Part shown: positions 1-11,600 of the stretch, piece by piece | How the letters are laid out: every line of letters begins with the position of its first letter | Position numbering within the stretch: the first letter of the stretch is position 1 | Assembly: GCA_038363925.1 (NCBI GenBank) | Contig: JAQQWL010000015.1 | Span: 496,001-560,000, forward strand | DNA from: Apiospora phragmitis | Lineage: Eukaryota > Ascomycota > Sordariomycetes > Amphisphaeriales > Apiosporaceae | Direction: 5' to 3' | DNA length: 64,000 nt | The notes under the pieces: model-generated | Databases searched by the model: none | The model's input: only the letters and a program-made list of their open reading frames with translations | Told to the model about the DNA's origin: nothing | Position numbers and translations under genes: made by a program

Positions 1-1
1 C

Positions 2-622
2 GCGGATGACGGCGTACTCGTAGTAGCCGCAGCGGGCGATTGGCTGGGTCTTGCGGACGTCGAGGCGGCCGTCGGTGAGCACATCGTCCGCGATGTGGAC
101 GCCGACGACGCGGCCGATGACGACGTCGACGGAGCCGACGGGCGGGTTCCCGGGCAGGCGCAGGGTGGTGTGGTACACGCACTCGAAGCGGACGGGCGAG
201 GCGGCGACCAGCGGCACGGGGTTAATGCCCTCGCCGTTTGCGGCAGTATCCCCGGGTAGGCTGGTGGAGAAGACCTTCTCGAGCCCCGCGCGCTCGAACT
301 CGTCGACGCCGTAGGCGACCTGCTCGGCCGTCGCGGCGACGCTGTCGCGCAGGGCCCAGGTGGCCAGGCTCCAGCCGAACTTGCCGGTGGCCTCGGCGTT
401 GCGGACCGTGTCCTTGCGCTCCGTGGGAGAGACCTGGTTGGCGCTGAACATGACGTAGGGCGGGTCGAACGTCAGATTGTTGAACTGCGAGTAGGGCGCC
501 AGGTTGTGCGACGCCCCGTCCGGGCTCACCGTCGAGATCCACCCGATCGGCCGCGGCACCACGCACGCCTTGAAGGGGTCGAAGGGCAGGTTGTGCGGGG
601 TCTTGCCTGGCTCGTAGAACAT
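2..622 (-). CDS. Flavin reductase-like (FMN-binding split barrel) protein, partial
   Basis: The frame opens at an ATG at 622 and stays open to the window edge, so the C-terminus is missing. The start follows an A-rich leader (the T tract at 633-644 on the plus strand). The translation begins with a stretch typical of the DIM6/NTAB flavin-reductase-like family: a short lead, VPRPIGWISTVSPDG, then SHNLAPYSQFNNLTFDPPY. Near the cut end it has KTQPIARCGYYEYAVI, the family's usual late motif. Proteins of this fold bind FMN; the partner enzyme and substrate cannot be read here. About 207 residues are present, close to the usual 220-250. No intron is seen. The larger ORF in another frame (222-959) is a shadow. 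Confidence 0.85.
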   Translation of the reverse strand, partial: MFYEPGKTPHNLPFDPFKACVVPRPIGWISTVSPDGASHNLAPYSQFNNLTFDPPYVMFSANQVSPTERKDTVRNAEATGKFGWSLATWALRDSVAATAEQVAYGVDEFERAGLEKVFSTSLPGDTAANGEGINPVPLVAASPVRFECVYHTTLRLPGNPPVGSVDVVIGRVVGVHIADDVLTDGRLDVRKTQPIARCGYYEYAVIR

Positions 623-1124
623 CGCGAGTTCTTTTTTTTTTTTTGCCTCTTTTACTTTTGCTAGTCCAGGTTTCAAGGGTTGCTGAGAGAAATAGATGGT
701 GCGCTCTATTTTGACCGAGGTGGTTTGACTTGGAGGATGTGGACTTTGGATTACTGAACTCCTTCACTCCTTCACTCCGCTCGGTGAGATTTATGTGTTT
801 CTCTAGGTAAGAAGATAACACATCCGATCCGGGGAAAACCCGGAAGGGCAGCCGGCGGGTTCGGAAGAACGTTGGGGAAGTAAGTTCTTTTACCGAATGC
901 GGGGGTGGAGATAGGCTTCGCGTTTCGGCATAGCTGTAAGCCACATCCAAGCAATCCATTATTCATTAAACAAACACCAGCTAGCTATTATACTAATCCA
1001 ATAGATGTCCTTCAAAATACCGTACAGTGCAAAGCGATCGGTTCTGTTGAGTACGTAGTTGTTCGATAACGAACGATATCCACACGCTCCAACCCCTTAT
1101 TGGGCTTTGGCGTAAACCCTGCGT
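623..1124. other. Intergenic, no gene seen
   Basis: Upstream region of the flavin-reductase-like gene and 3' flank of the BTB gene. It holds a homopolymer T tract at 633-644 and otherwise no recognisable coding or RNA feature. Confidence 0.6.
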
Positions 1125-2199
1125 CTAACCCATATCTTCGTCCAAATCCTCATACTTCACCATGTCACTGTCCTCTTCTAACTCGTCAAGTTCCCAACAG
1201 CTGGTACATGTACCTCTGGTCCATCTATTGTCAATCGCCCCTTCAACAGACGCAAAATGGATCAAAGGAAACTTAGGAATGCGATGACACTGTTGACACT
1301 CCCGAGGGAAATGTTGCGGCAGTGGTAAGTTCGAGCTTGTGAAGTCAAAGGAGAGAAGCAGCAGTAAGCGCAGTGCAAATTTGGGATGTTGTGGTATGCA
1401 TGTAAGAAAATTAGGGCGAGTGAGCATGATGTAGCCTGTCCTTTTGACGATCCCAGCAAAGGTTTGTTGAAGACAATTGCTGGTCTCGTATTCGAATTCA
1501 AAGGCCTTGGCCATTCCACCAAAGAATTGGGAGTAGAATTCTGCTTCTGGCATCTTGGCGATGCTTTCAAAGGGGTAGTCAGAGATGGGACTGATCGGAC
1601 CTCTTTGATAGACCTGGAAGACCAGGCTGCATTCCCTGTATAAAATCTCTATGGCGACATGCCGAAGATAGAGTAGGTCGAAGTAGACACCAAGACGATG
1701 AGCTTCGCAGAGGGCAACGAAAGGGTTGGTGTCAAGATCGGCAGTTTTGTCAAAAGAGTACTCTGAGTTTTCGTCAGTGACTTTATGTTAGGAGAAGAGC
1801 ATGTTCAAATCATTAAGAACCAAAAAGAAAACAACTTACGTCCTCCATAGGTGTTATCGCAATAGCCAATTAGCGTGGGCTGAAGACATGCCATGAAGTG
1901 TCACCTTCCTCTCAGAAGCCTCCTTTGAATTGAAGTTGGACAACTATATGTTTGATCGTTACTGTACCTTAAAATCACCGCCAAAAGCCTTGCTGAACCA
2001 CCTTGACCGATAGCTCAGTATCACTCTGTGAACAGCCCAAGTCCTTCCATCACATTCGATCTGGGCATCTGCGAACCGGCCACTGTGGAGGAACCTAAAC
2101 TCATTAGACTCCAGCATGCTTCTGGTGAATAACAATTGCCAGCTTACCCAACCTTGTGTCACTGCCTTTGGATTCCTCCGTCGTGTTCATAACGGGCAT
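1125..2199 (-). CDS. BTB/POZ domain protein
   Basis: A four-exon model fits: 2199-2153, 2094-1968, 1922-1840 and 1780-1125. The spliced N-terminus runs into FLHSGRFADAQIECDGRTW and AVHRVILSYRSRWFSKAF, the start of a fungal BTB fold, followed by KEASERKVTLH. A later piece, IGYCDNTYGG, matches the end of the BTB core. The last exon (ALCEAHRLGVYFDLLYLRHVA onward) matches the helical region after BTB and ends in an acidic tail. Introns have GT-AG ends; the third is GTAAGT with a CTAAC branch site. Oddity: in exon 3 the frame of KVTLH and that of IGYCDNTYGG differ by one base. Either there is a one-base indel, or the second intron ends later (acceptor near 1880), which restores the frame but drops conserved residues. 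BTB proteins mediate dimerisation or cullin-3 binding; the partner is unknown. Confidence 0.7.
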
Positions 2200-2776
2200 G
2201 CTGTCCAAAAAGCGAAAGTGTCATAAGGATACGGCTAGATACGAGTAGTTTGGAAGGACAGGACATCTTTTATTATGCAGGAAGGCCTGTTGACGACGAG
2301 AAAGCCTTGCATGATCATCATCTATCGTCATTGAATGTGCTCGATCAATAATGAAATCTTGGAGAGAAATTGGGCTAGTCTATCGAGGTTGTTCCTGGTA
2401 GTCCAAAACTGTACCTGCATTCGGATGAATGAGACATGCCTATTGGCAGGCAGGTAGCAGTGCTTTGCAGGGTAAACTGCGTATCGTAGGTGTCCTTGCT
2501 TGAAAATTAGCCAGTTCATGGCATATGGTTGACCTTCAAATGAAAGTGAAGATTTGAGATTGTTAACGTTAACCTCGTGCCTCCTGTCTCCAACTGAGGC
2601 GGTGGCATCGTGTGGCTTGTAACCCCACTCATTGTGGCTCATGCTGCGGGGCTACATGCGGGCTGACTGTTGAAGCTCGGGCCCTCTAAAATTATTGGAA
2701 GCAATCTTTGGGATTGGTATATCAGTACAACCGAGGACGATCATCAGCCTCCTTCTGGACCCAAGGACGACGACAC
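2200..2776. other. Intergenic, divergent promoter region
   Basis: Lies between the BTB gene (minus) and uL15m (plus). A 104-codon ORF on the minus strand (2328-2642) shows no family resemblance and is probably chance. Confidence 0.5.
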
Positions 2777-3750
2777 ATGATGCCTCCTCGGATACCGGCG
2801 CGCTTGGCCGCGCAATGTTGCCGGTCGCCCTTCGAATCCACCAATATAAACTCCCTCTGCGGCCTCTTCAATGGCTTGGCAATCCAGACCCGTAACGCCT
2901 CGATTCTGGCCGATCTGAGAGACAACCGGGACGCATACAACAAGCGCATTCGTGTCGGTCGTGGTCCTTCTGCTGGAAAAGGCAAGACGTCTGGTCGTGG
3001 TCACAAGGGTCAGAAGCAGCATGGAAAGGTCAATGCGTGGTTCCAGGGTGGTCAGACGCCTCTGATCCGCCAGAAGGGACAGCTGGGCTTTGAGAACCTG
3101 TAGGTTACGCCTCTCTGTTGACGCATTGGATTGAACGGCATGGGAACACGATTTACTGACTGTTTCGTAGTCGGGCACCTATCATGTCCGAAGTCAACCT
3201 CGACAAGCTGCAAGACTGGATCGACGCCGGTCGCATCGACCCCACCCAACAAATCACCCCCAAAGAGCTCATCCAATCGAACCTGATCGGGTCCATCAAG
3301 GACGGCATCAAGCTTCTTGGCCGCGGCGCCGACGTGCTGAAGCAGCCCATCGACATCATCGTGTCGCGAGCCTCGGCCTCGGCCATTGACGCTGTCGAGA
3401 AAGCCGGCGGCAAGATCATCACGAGATACTACACGAAGCAGTCCATCAAGCGCCTCGTACAGGGCAAGAGCATGAACACGGACCTGCCGTTGCCTTATGG
3501 CACCGAGCACGTGCAGCCTGTGTTGGAAAAGGTGCGAAAGACTGGGTTCTTCTACCGACTGCCCGACCCGACGAGCCGATGGGACGTCGAGTACTACCGC
3601 GATCCCGCGCACCGAGGTTACCTGAGCCACACGCTGCAGCCCGGCGAGTCGCCCAGTTTGTTCTTCAGGGTGCCGCCGAGCAAGCTCAAGAAGAAGGTCA
3701 AGAAGGCGGCAGCGAAGAAGGAGGACACCAAGCTCTGGGAGAAGCTGTAG
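2777..3750 (+). CDS. MRPL10: Mitochondrial large-subunit ribosomal protein uL15m
   Basis: Two exons, 2777-3099 and 3171-3750, give 300 residues. The intron (71 nt) has a GTAGGT donor and a TAG acceptor and joins AACCT to the codons reading RAPIMSE. The N-terminus is rich in Arg and hydroxylated residues with no acidic residue in the first 19, as expected of a mitochondrial presequence. Residues 59-78 carry [20 protein letters not shown], the signature glycine/basic stretch of L15, followed by [20 protein letters not shown]. The C-terminal part is the fungal extension, ending in a Lys-rich tail. Protein of the mitochondrial 54S subunit, single copy and housekeeping. The start could be 2777 or the adjacent ATG at 2780. 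Confidence 0.95.
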
Positions 3751-4271
3751 GTTGTATGATTACGGCGCACTGTACAATTACTTGTATATACGGAGACGTC
3801 ATTTGGATGTCTCTCTGTATATCAGAACCAAGGACATATCCCTTGTCGGATTGGATTGATTTATCGTGATGCACTGCCCATTGGACTTGACTGCTGGAAG
3901 CAACCAAAGAACTGGAGGGAACTCCTGATCAACCCCACTAACATGTCCAACAAAATTTGGAGTTCCTCAAGTGACCCGAGAAGTTAGGGATTCCGGCTAC
4001 GGCCGGAGAACAACGCTTGAGTTGCTTGACATTAAAAATCTCAGATGCTCCACTAGTGACATCGTTTACGTCAGTCACAAACAGGGAAACCCAGTTTGCA
4101 TCTGCCGTGTTACCTTCTCCTACAACTTTCCCACATCGTTGTCTCCAAACGCAATTCTCGAATTGTGCCAACGGCCTTGACTTCAAATGCCAGCATCCAA
4201 TTGAACACTGGTTTTCATGTTTCCTGGCCACCTCATAATCCATCCCACGAATAACATAGCACAGCCCTGAT
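3751..4271. other. Intergenic, no gene seen
   Basis: 3' flank of uL15m and promoter of the CinA-like gene. The ORFs here have no family resemblance. Confidence 0.55.
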
Positions 4272-4847
4272 ATGGCTTCTTCCGGCACATCCGGCAGCTT
4301 CCCGCCCGAGGAGCTCCGGTCCGTCCTCGCCGAAGTCACGGCCCTGCTCAAGTCGCGCGGCGAGTCCGTCGCCGTGGCCGAGACCGCGGCCGGCGGCCTG
4401 ATCTCGGCCGCGCTGATCTCGGCGCCCGGCGCCTCGAGCTACTACCGCGGCGGCCTGACGCTGTACACGTTGGCGTCGCGCCTGCGCTACGCCGGCTGGA
4501 CCCGGGACAGCATCAAGTCGTACGCCGGGCCCACGCCCGACATCGTCGCGGGGCTCGCGCGCCACGTCCGTGCCGACCTCGGCGAGGGCGAGGACGACGA
4601 GCAGAAGTACAAGGGGACCGACATCACGTACGTCGTCGCCGAGAGCGGCACGGCCGGGCCCACGGGCGGCGAGACGCGGAACCGGACGCCGGGGTACGTC
4701 GCGCTGGCGGTGGACTGCGACAGGGGCTGTTTCACGCGCGAGGTCGAGACGGGGCTGGGGACGGATCGGGAGGCGAATATGGTTAGGTTCGCGGTGGAGG
4801 GGCTGAAGTTGCTGAAGGATGTGATCCAAGGGGATGCTAAGCTATGA
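4272..4847 (+). CDS. CinA C-terminal domain protein (PncC-like nicotinamide-nucleotide amidase fold)
   Basis: Single exon, 191 residues, the size of a stand-alone CinA C-terminal domain. The family core is clear: SVAVAETAAGGLISAALI, then APGASSYYRGGLTLYT, and later ESGTAGPTGG, which matches the conserved SGxAGPxGG loop, followed by PGYVALAV. Bacterial members (PncC) deamidate nicotinamide mononucleotide to nicotinic acid mononucleotide in pyridine-nucleotide recycling. The canonical ESCTGG loop reads ETAAGG here (residues 37-42), so the Ser after Glu is Thr. Activity is therefore uncertain, although the rest of the fold is well kept. No targeting signal is seen. GC-rich codon use matches the neighbouring housekeeping genes. 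Confidence 0.88.
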   Translation: MASSGTSGSFPPEELRSVLAEVTALLKSRGESVAVAETAAGGLISAALISAPGASSYYRGGLTLYTLASRLRYAGWTRDSIKSYAGPTPDIVAGLARHVRADLGEGEDDEQKYKGTDITYVVAESGTAGPTGGETRNRTPGYVALAVDCDRGCFTREVETGLGTDREANMVRFAVEGLKLLKDVIQGDAKL

Positions 4848-5298
4848 GAACTGGTATTATTGGTGGATGGATTAAAGGGATTCTGCGTATGGTGTTTATA
4901 CATGGCTGATGGAACCGGAGCTTATGAGGTCTAAAGCTTTCGCCCCGAGTGTGATAGCGGTTTCCATCTTGAGCTCGATGGTGTTTATAATGTTGAGCGA
5001 TGCGGGCAGCAATGGAGAAGAGCAGAACCCTTGTTGGTTCATAATCAGATTCACTTCCCAATGTTGTAGTATCACTTTCAGTCAGAAGATATGACACTAT
5101 GCTGCTAACATCTTTAATCTCAACCACCAAATACTCCCTTCGAGTAATTTCGCCTATGTCCCTCAGACACTTGTACCGGTAGCATCTAAAAACTCATTCT
5201 CCTCCTCGGATGGGATTCGTAATAATGACATCCCTTTTGGTTGCAAAGGAAGTAGCAGCCCCCTTCACCGTACGGCCTGTCATGCTGTACGCGACGGC
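4848..5298. other. Intergenic, no gene seen
   Basis: Between two convergent genes. No recognisable feature. Confidence 0.55.
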
Positions 5299-5466
5299 CT
5301 ACCTCACACTTTGGGCAGGCACCCCCTCCCCCACATGTTCGTCTTTCCAGAAGAAGTGTCCGCAGCCCTTATCTTCGCATGCCCCGAAGGTCCTGCCAGC
5401 GCTGCGAGGTTTGTGTGAGACTCTCCAGACTAGCGTGTCTTTTTCGCACTTGTAACAAAGCGGCAT
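5299..5466 (-). CDS. Small GRF-type zinc-finger protein (55 aa)
   Basis: An ATG at 5466 in a favourable CACC context opens a 55-residue ORF ending in TAG at 5301-5299. It contains a GRF zinc finger: CYKC (Cys4, Cys7), GRTF at 24-27, Cys30, Cys35 and FFWKDE at 38-43. These match the C-x2-C, GRxF, C-x4-C and FFxW pattern of zf-GRF. GRF fingers bind single-stranded nucleic acid and are usually tails on topoisomerase III, APE2 or NEIL3. Here the finger makes up nearly the whole ORF. A donor-like sequence (GTAGGC) overlaps the stop codon, so a longer spliced form cannot be ruled out. Function unknown. Confidence 0.65.
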   Translation of the reverse strand: MPLCYKCEKDTLVWRVSHKPRSAGRTFGACEDKGCGHFFWKDEHVGEGVPAQSVR

Positions 5467-6441
5467 GGTGAGTAATGGAGCACGTTGGGCAGGCGGACGG
5501 TAGCGTTGAAGCCGAAGAAATTGTTGTTTGTTCTTGCTTTTGGTTGTTAGACACGATGCTGATAAAATGGAGAGGTATACTCTGATGCGTTAGGGTCCTC
5601 TTACCGGTAGTTGCGATGGATATGACTCCAATATATAGTGATTCCCAGGGAGGAAAAGTAACCTTATGTGTTTTATATATATAGTATTTGTGTAACCTGG
5701 GGCAGTTTCCAGTCGAATATCCTGGAGGGACAATGAAGGGGAGAAGAGGATGCGAGAAACTCTGGGAAACTCCTATCCTATGATACGAAGACTATTTTCA
5801 TGACTTGAAGCGCCACATACCCAAATATTGAACCTCGTTTTGGCATCACTATTTTGATTATATGATAATGCATGCAACTAACCATCCCAGCTAATTCCCG
5901 GATCTCATGTGTTATGGACCTGCCCGTGTCTCAGTTGCCACATAGAAGGACAATGGAACCTCTCATAATGCGAGCGATCTATCGTAATGGTCGCTGACAT
6001 ATCGATATGATATGTAACTATGCCGCTACGCATCCCACTTGGATTGGAGACAATTTGTGAATCAGAATATGCTATATGATGAGTATAATGCCAACTCTAG
6101 TGCCATAGTGATCCAGACAGGTCAGAGCTCTCAACTAGTTTTGACCTTGGCCGTACAGCCCATCATGATACCCATCAGCTCAGCAAGCACAGTCCCACCA
6201 ATTGCTGCGGGAGTTCAGCTACATGCAGTGAAACATGTGTACCTAGTTATCCTTGCTCCTGGGCTTTGGGGTTGTGATCATCGTCTGGTTATTATATATC
6301 AGCTGGAGGAAAATTAGATAAATAACGGTTGAAAAGTCTGTCTGCAGGTAACAAGATCAGGTACGACTGCCGCTTGTAAAAGACGACTGCTTGGGAAATG
6401 TTCAAAAGCACCTGTAGAACTAGTATCGCCTGTTGAAGCCA
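5467..6441. other. Intergenic, no gene seen
   Basis: About 1 kb with moderate AT content. A 92-codon ORF on the plus strand (6039-6317) has no recognisable features. I see no RNA gene or repeat here. Confidence 0.5.
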
Positions 6442-7535
6442 TCATGGGATGTACAATTTGTCTTTGGCTCCATGGTGTCTTTGGCGCCTCGTGGGCCGTG
6501 TTGAGCGCCGCCGTGCCCACCTCCGTCGTGATGTCCGTATATTCGCCAGCTGTGTTGGCGCTCTGGCAACCAAGATCTGATATTCTTCGGGGTAAAGATA
6601 CTGCAGATCTTCCTTTACCGTTTCATCCCCCTGATTCTCGCGTTGCTGAGTCATGTAGCCTAGGCCGGCCCCATGTGCAATGAGGTCACCCATGACGACA
6701 AACACTGCTCCGTCGGGATCTTCCTTGAAACCTGCGGTAGTGCAAACTAAATTAACAAATTCCCCCCATAGTGAAGGGCCATTCCTCCCTTCAGGACGAT
6801 GGTTAGGATCGGCACCAAGGTTGAGTAAACAGTTGACGATAGTTGGGTTCACGACATCTCGACGAGTCTTTCCAAATCGGTAATCGAAAAGTGCGTAGCC
6901 AAGTAAGTCATGCTCTCGTACATCAATCTGCTGTTTCCCCAGTTGTTGAGTGATATAAAACTCTAACCCATATTGTGCAGCAACGCCATCGAAGTGCAAT
7001 TCCTTATTGTAAACACAAGGGAGTTGATCAATCCTCGGCGAGCTCGAAGATAACATGCCACTGACAATATTAGAAGAACAATAGATCCTCTTCGCCTCAG
7101 CTAAGACGTTATTGATTCTTCGAGTATTTCCAAAACGGGTTTGTATGTCCCTGGCGTGATGCATGAATCTTTGGAATGACATATAAACTTCCGGCATTTC
7201 TTCTTTGGTTCGAGTCCATCTTCTTTTGAAGTTTGCAAGATATGCATGGCACACAAGCACGTATGCATCAAAGTCCTCTTTAAGGTCATTGTCGAAAACC
7301 CTCGTGATTTCTTGCGAATTATGGAGGAAGTCTCGGACCATTCTGTGCAAAAAGTGAATATCGTACGCGTAAGCACCCTAACCACTTAGCGGTCCTACCA
7401 CATAAGCAGCCACCCAAATTGACTACCGATAAGCGAAGCCCCCTAACCCCCTTTTCGCATATAAGTCAGCATCCAACCCCCTCATTAGCAATTAGAGGAT
7501 ACTGCCAGAATCGTCACTTCTCGTGCTTTCTAGCC

Positions 7536-7850
7536 ATGCCCATCCCAACCCCCGAATCCGCCATTCAACGTGCCATTTTGGCCGTATAAGCTGGCGAGTC
7601 GGAACGTGCAGCCTCTAAAAGACTTAAGGTACCCCGAGCCACCTTGCGGGACAGAATTAGGGGCAGACCGACCCGGACCGAGTCCAAGGAGTCCGCCAGG
7701 ACCCTCTCTTCCGCCTAGGAGGAATATCTTAAAACCTGGGCTATCCGACAGGCGCAGCTAGGCCTTGCCCTTAAGTATAACGTGTTCCGGCTATTTAAGA
7801 TAGACCAGCGCGCCCTGCCCTTTGGAATCTATTAGGTAAGGAGATTTATC
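7536..7850 (+). pseudogene. N-terminal fragment of T1 pogo-type transposase
   Basis: An ATG at 7536 opens a reading frame MPIPTPESAIQRAILAV, a TAA, then AGESERAASKRLKVPRATL and further basic residues. This is the psq-type helix-turn-helix start of fungal pogo/Fot1 transposases. In-frame TAA and TAG codons sit where CAA or CAG would be expected, which fits RIP. Past about 7,850 the sequence becomes strongly AT-rich and the frame is lost. Confidence 0.8.
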
Positions 7851-8689
7851 GCCCGTTACCTTAAGTTAAAAACTATATTAGTTATAACGATAGATTTTCG
7901 ACGCGTTTATTATATATTCGAAGAGAATATTTAGCTTTTCTTTTATTTTAAAATAAGATTTTATTAAAGATATTCTTATTCGATTTATTTATAATATAAA
8001 TAAAATTAGTAATATTATAAGCTTAAGTAATAATTATTATATAATTAATTTAATTAAATTAATTGAAATTTTTATTTAAAATATTATTTATTATAAATAA
8101 GCGACCGCTATAAAGTTTATAAGTATAAATAATATTATTTTACTCTTTTTAATTATATTTAAAAGCGTTAATATATAATAGTAATAGTTTTTAAACCGCG
8201 GCGATAATTTTTATAATTTATAAATAAATCTTTAAAACTAGTTATTCGTTTATTTATTTAAAAAACAAATTAATAATAAACTAGCGATAATATAGTTACG
8301 AAAGATTTATTTATTATAAATAAAACTAGAGGACCCGGAGTAATAATGGCTATTTATTTTAAACGGCTACGATACTTACGTATAAAACTATTTTATAACG
8401 AAATATATAATTAATAAAATTTAGCTACTATATATATTAATATATATTTTTTATATATTATAGCTTTTAAATTTAAATCCTTTTTTAATATTAAAGCGAA
8501 AAGTTCGAAAATATTTAATTCTCCGTTATTAATTAACGTTTAATATAAACGTAAATAAGGCTAACTTTATTTAAGCGTAGTACCGGGCCCGGGAATTAGC
8601 TTTTAAACTTAAAGTAATAGCTAGCGGGTAGCGAGCTATTAGAATCTACCCACGGGATATTTCTAAACCCTTGAACTCCCGGTTACGTA

Positions 8690-11600
8690 AGCTAGCTGAC
8701 GGTGCTACGGTCACCCCATGTAACGGCGACCCCTAAATTTAAATAGCTCTTAACAGCATCATATATAAATTAGTATATAAACTAGTTAGCTTTTAATTTA
8801 TAATTAATTAAATAATACTATCGTCTTTTTTTTCTTTTCCTCTTTTTAATAGGCCGTAAACTAAACGAGTTAGTATTGTAACACGCGATTTAAGATATTA
8901 TAAATAGCTTATTAATAAAATAAGCCGCCGAAAAGTATAATGTTTTTAAAATAACTTTAAGGGCTCGGATTTACGGCCGCAAGATTATAAAATAACGGAA
9001 TAAGTCCTTCTAAGCTTTAATAATAGCGGAAAAGTCTTAGATCGTGACTTGGTACTTTGCGTAGTATAATTTAAGTTGCTTACCGGCGTACGTTATTTTC
9101 CGGATATTCGTTTAACGGATTTTTTAAATTAACGGAATTAATATAATACTTGGTAAATATTAAGTTAAAAGATTTATTACTCGTTATTTATTTATTAATA
9201 TTATTTTTTTTTTAAAAGGATAGATTTTTTAAAACTTAACGTAACTTTTATAAAAAAAATTATCGAGTTTTTTAAGCGGCTTAATAATCTTATTTTAAAA
9301 TTAATCCCTTTAAAGTTTCGGTTTAATATTAACGTATCCTACAAGCGAATATCCTATATAAGCGAATGTCCTACTTTTATAAATTTCCTTATAGCCTTAA
9401 CCTTTTTTTATATTCTTTTATGTCCGAAAATGTTATAACTTTAGAAAAAGAGTGATATAATTCTAGCGTTTTAAGCGTTTTAGGAAGACTTAATTTTAAG
9501 CGTATAAAAGGTTATGTTAATTTATTACGTTTTATCGAAAACTTTATAGCGTAAACGAAATAGTTAACCTATACGATACGAAATATTTACGAATTTTCGA
9601 AAGTTTTTAAATTTTAAAGAAAATATAATTATTCGATATATTATTAATTTAAATACGTGATCGTTTTTTCCCCGGTTAAGTAATATAAAAGATATAGCGA
9701 ATCGATTATTTAGTTTACGTAACGCGGGACGTGTCGGCGTTAATTAAGCCTTTAACTTTATACGATAATAACTAGACCTCTAGACGCGTTTTAATCGAAG
9801 AATCGATTATTAAAGAGTTCTCTGCGAAGATCCCGACGCGTATCGCGCGTGGTTTACCTTTATACGGAATATAATTTATAAGTACGGGATTTAAGAGGAG
9901 GATATTTATAACTTTAACGAGACCGGCTTTTTTATAGGTTAAATCTCGTTTAAAATAATTATAATTACCTCCGATCGATACGGAAGGCTTAGGGTAGTAT
10001 AGTAAAGAAACCGGGAATAGGTTATAATTATTTAAGGCGTCGGATTACACGGTTACGCTATCCCTCCGTATATTATCTTTACTAGGAAAACGCACCTCTT
10101 TTTTTAATACGAAAACAGCCTATTACCGAAGGATTGGGTGATCGCAATTACTAAAAATAGTTGGACCACGAATGAAAAAGGTAAAAACTAGATTCGATAT
10201 TTTGATCAATATATTAGGTCTCGTACGAAAGGTCGTTATCGCCTCTTAATCCTAGACGGCTACGAAAGCTATTACTCGATAGCTTTCGAGCTCTATTATA
10301 AAAAGAACTCGATTATTATATTTTATATACCTTCTTATTTATTATATAAGCTTTAACCTTTTAATATTAATTATTTTCATATATTAAAAAAAGTATACGG
10401 GAAAGAAATTAAATGTTTTATACAGGCGTATATTACCTATATTTTAAAGGAGGACTTCTTATTAGCGTTTTTAAAAGCGTTTTAAGCGATTTTCACCGTT
10501 TCGAATATACGAGGAGGCTTTCGAAAAATAGGACTTATCCGTACAATCCGGAATATATTATTTCATAATTAGATATAAAGCTACGTATTTTAATACTTCC
10601 GGGGACGTTTTTCGGCTTATTTATTCTTTAAGAATTAAAAACTTTAAATAACCCGATTAAAGCTTAATTTTAAACCGAATACGTTCGAAACCGTATCGTA
10701 TAGTATTAAAATAATTCTCCGATATTTATTTTAATTAGTTTTAATTAAATCGTAAAAGTTATAACGTATATTATATACCGAGTTATTTTTTTAAAAGGTA
10801 AAAACGCGATACTTCGAAAGGTAAATAAAATGCTTAGCCGGCGCCGCCGTACGAAAAAAAAACGGCTATAAAATAGAGGATCACTTCGTATATAAGCTAG
10901 AGAAGACTTATAGTTTTAAAGGGATATTAATAGATAGTTATAAAACGAATCGCGTTAGAGGAGTAATCGTATAAGAACGTTTAGGACACGTTTATAACGC
11001 TATAGAATTTACGGAGAGCCCGGGTATAATACGCGTACTTATTAAAATAATATAAAAGTATCTAGAGATAAGGATTCCGATTAATTTTAATATATTAAAT
11101 ACGTTATAGTAAAATTAATTTATATTTTATTAAAAAGGGTGTAAAAGAATGGGACATTCGCTTGTGTAGGATATTCGCTTGTGGGATATATTAACGAGAT
11201 TAATAATTAGTTTAGTTATAAAACGAATATAATAATTATTAAACTTATTAAAATAAAAAAAATACTAGTTATAAACTCCCTTAATTAAAAATAAGCTTTT
11301 ATAGTCGAATATAATAACACTTTAAGCCGAGCCTTGCCTCTTTTTATTATATTTAAAGGTTAATAGGTCTAGTAGTAATAATTTCCGGAGGAGGAGGACT
11401 CGCTAACGGATGCTATAGAGGATTAAGTCTTTACGGCATCCCCTAAAGGCTGCACTAATAAAGAACTGGCCTTAGTATAGCTAAATGAGGTCTTTATCCT
11501 TTATATAAAGCTTAAAAACGAGGACTAGTGGCGGCTTATCATCTTAAATAGTCACGCTAGCCACGTAAACGAGAACTTTATTATAACGTATTTAAAATAT

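Noticed and set aside
222..959. 245-codon minus-strand ORF overlapping the flavin-reductase-like gene
   Set aside because: It is out of frame with the conserved protein that starts at 622, and its translation is low-complexity Arg/Ala-rich, as expected of a GC-rich shadow.
2328..2642. 104-codon minus-strand ORF upstream of uL15m
   Set aside because: No domain, weak composition, and located in a promoter region.
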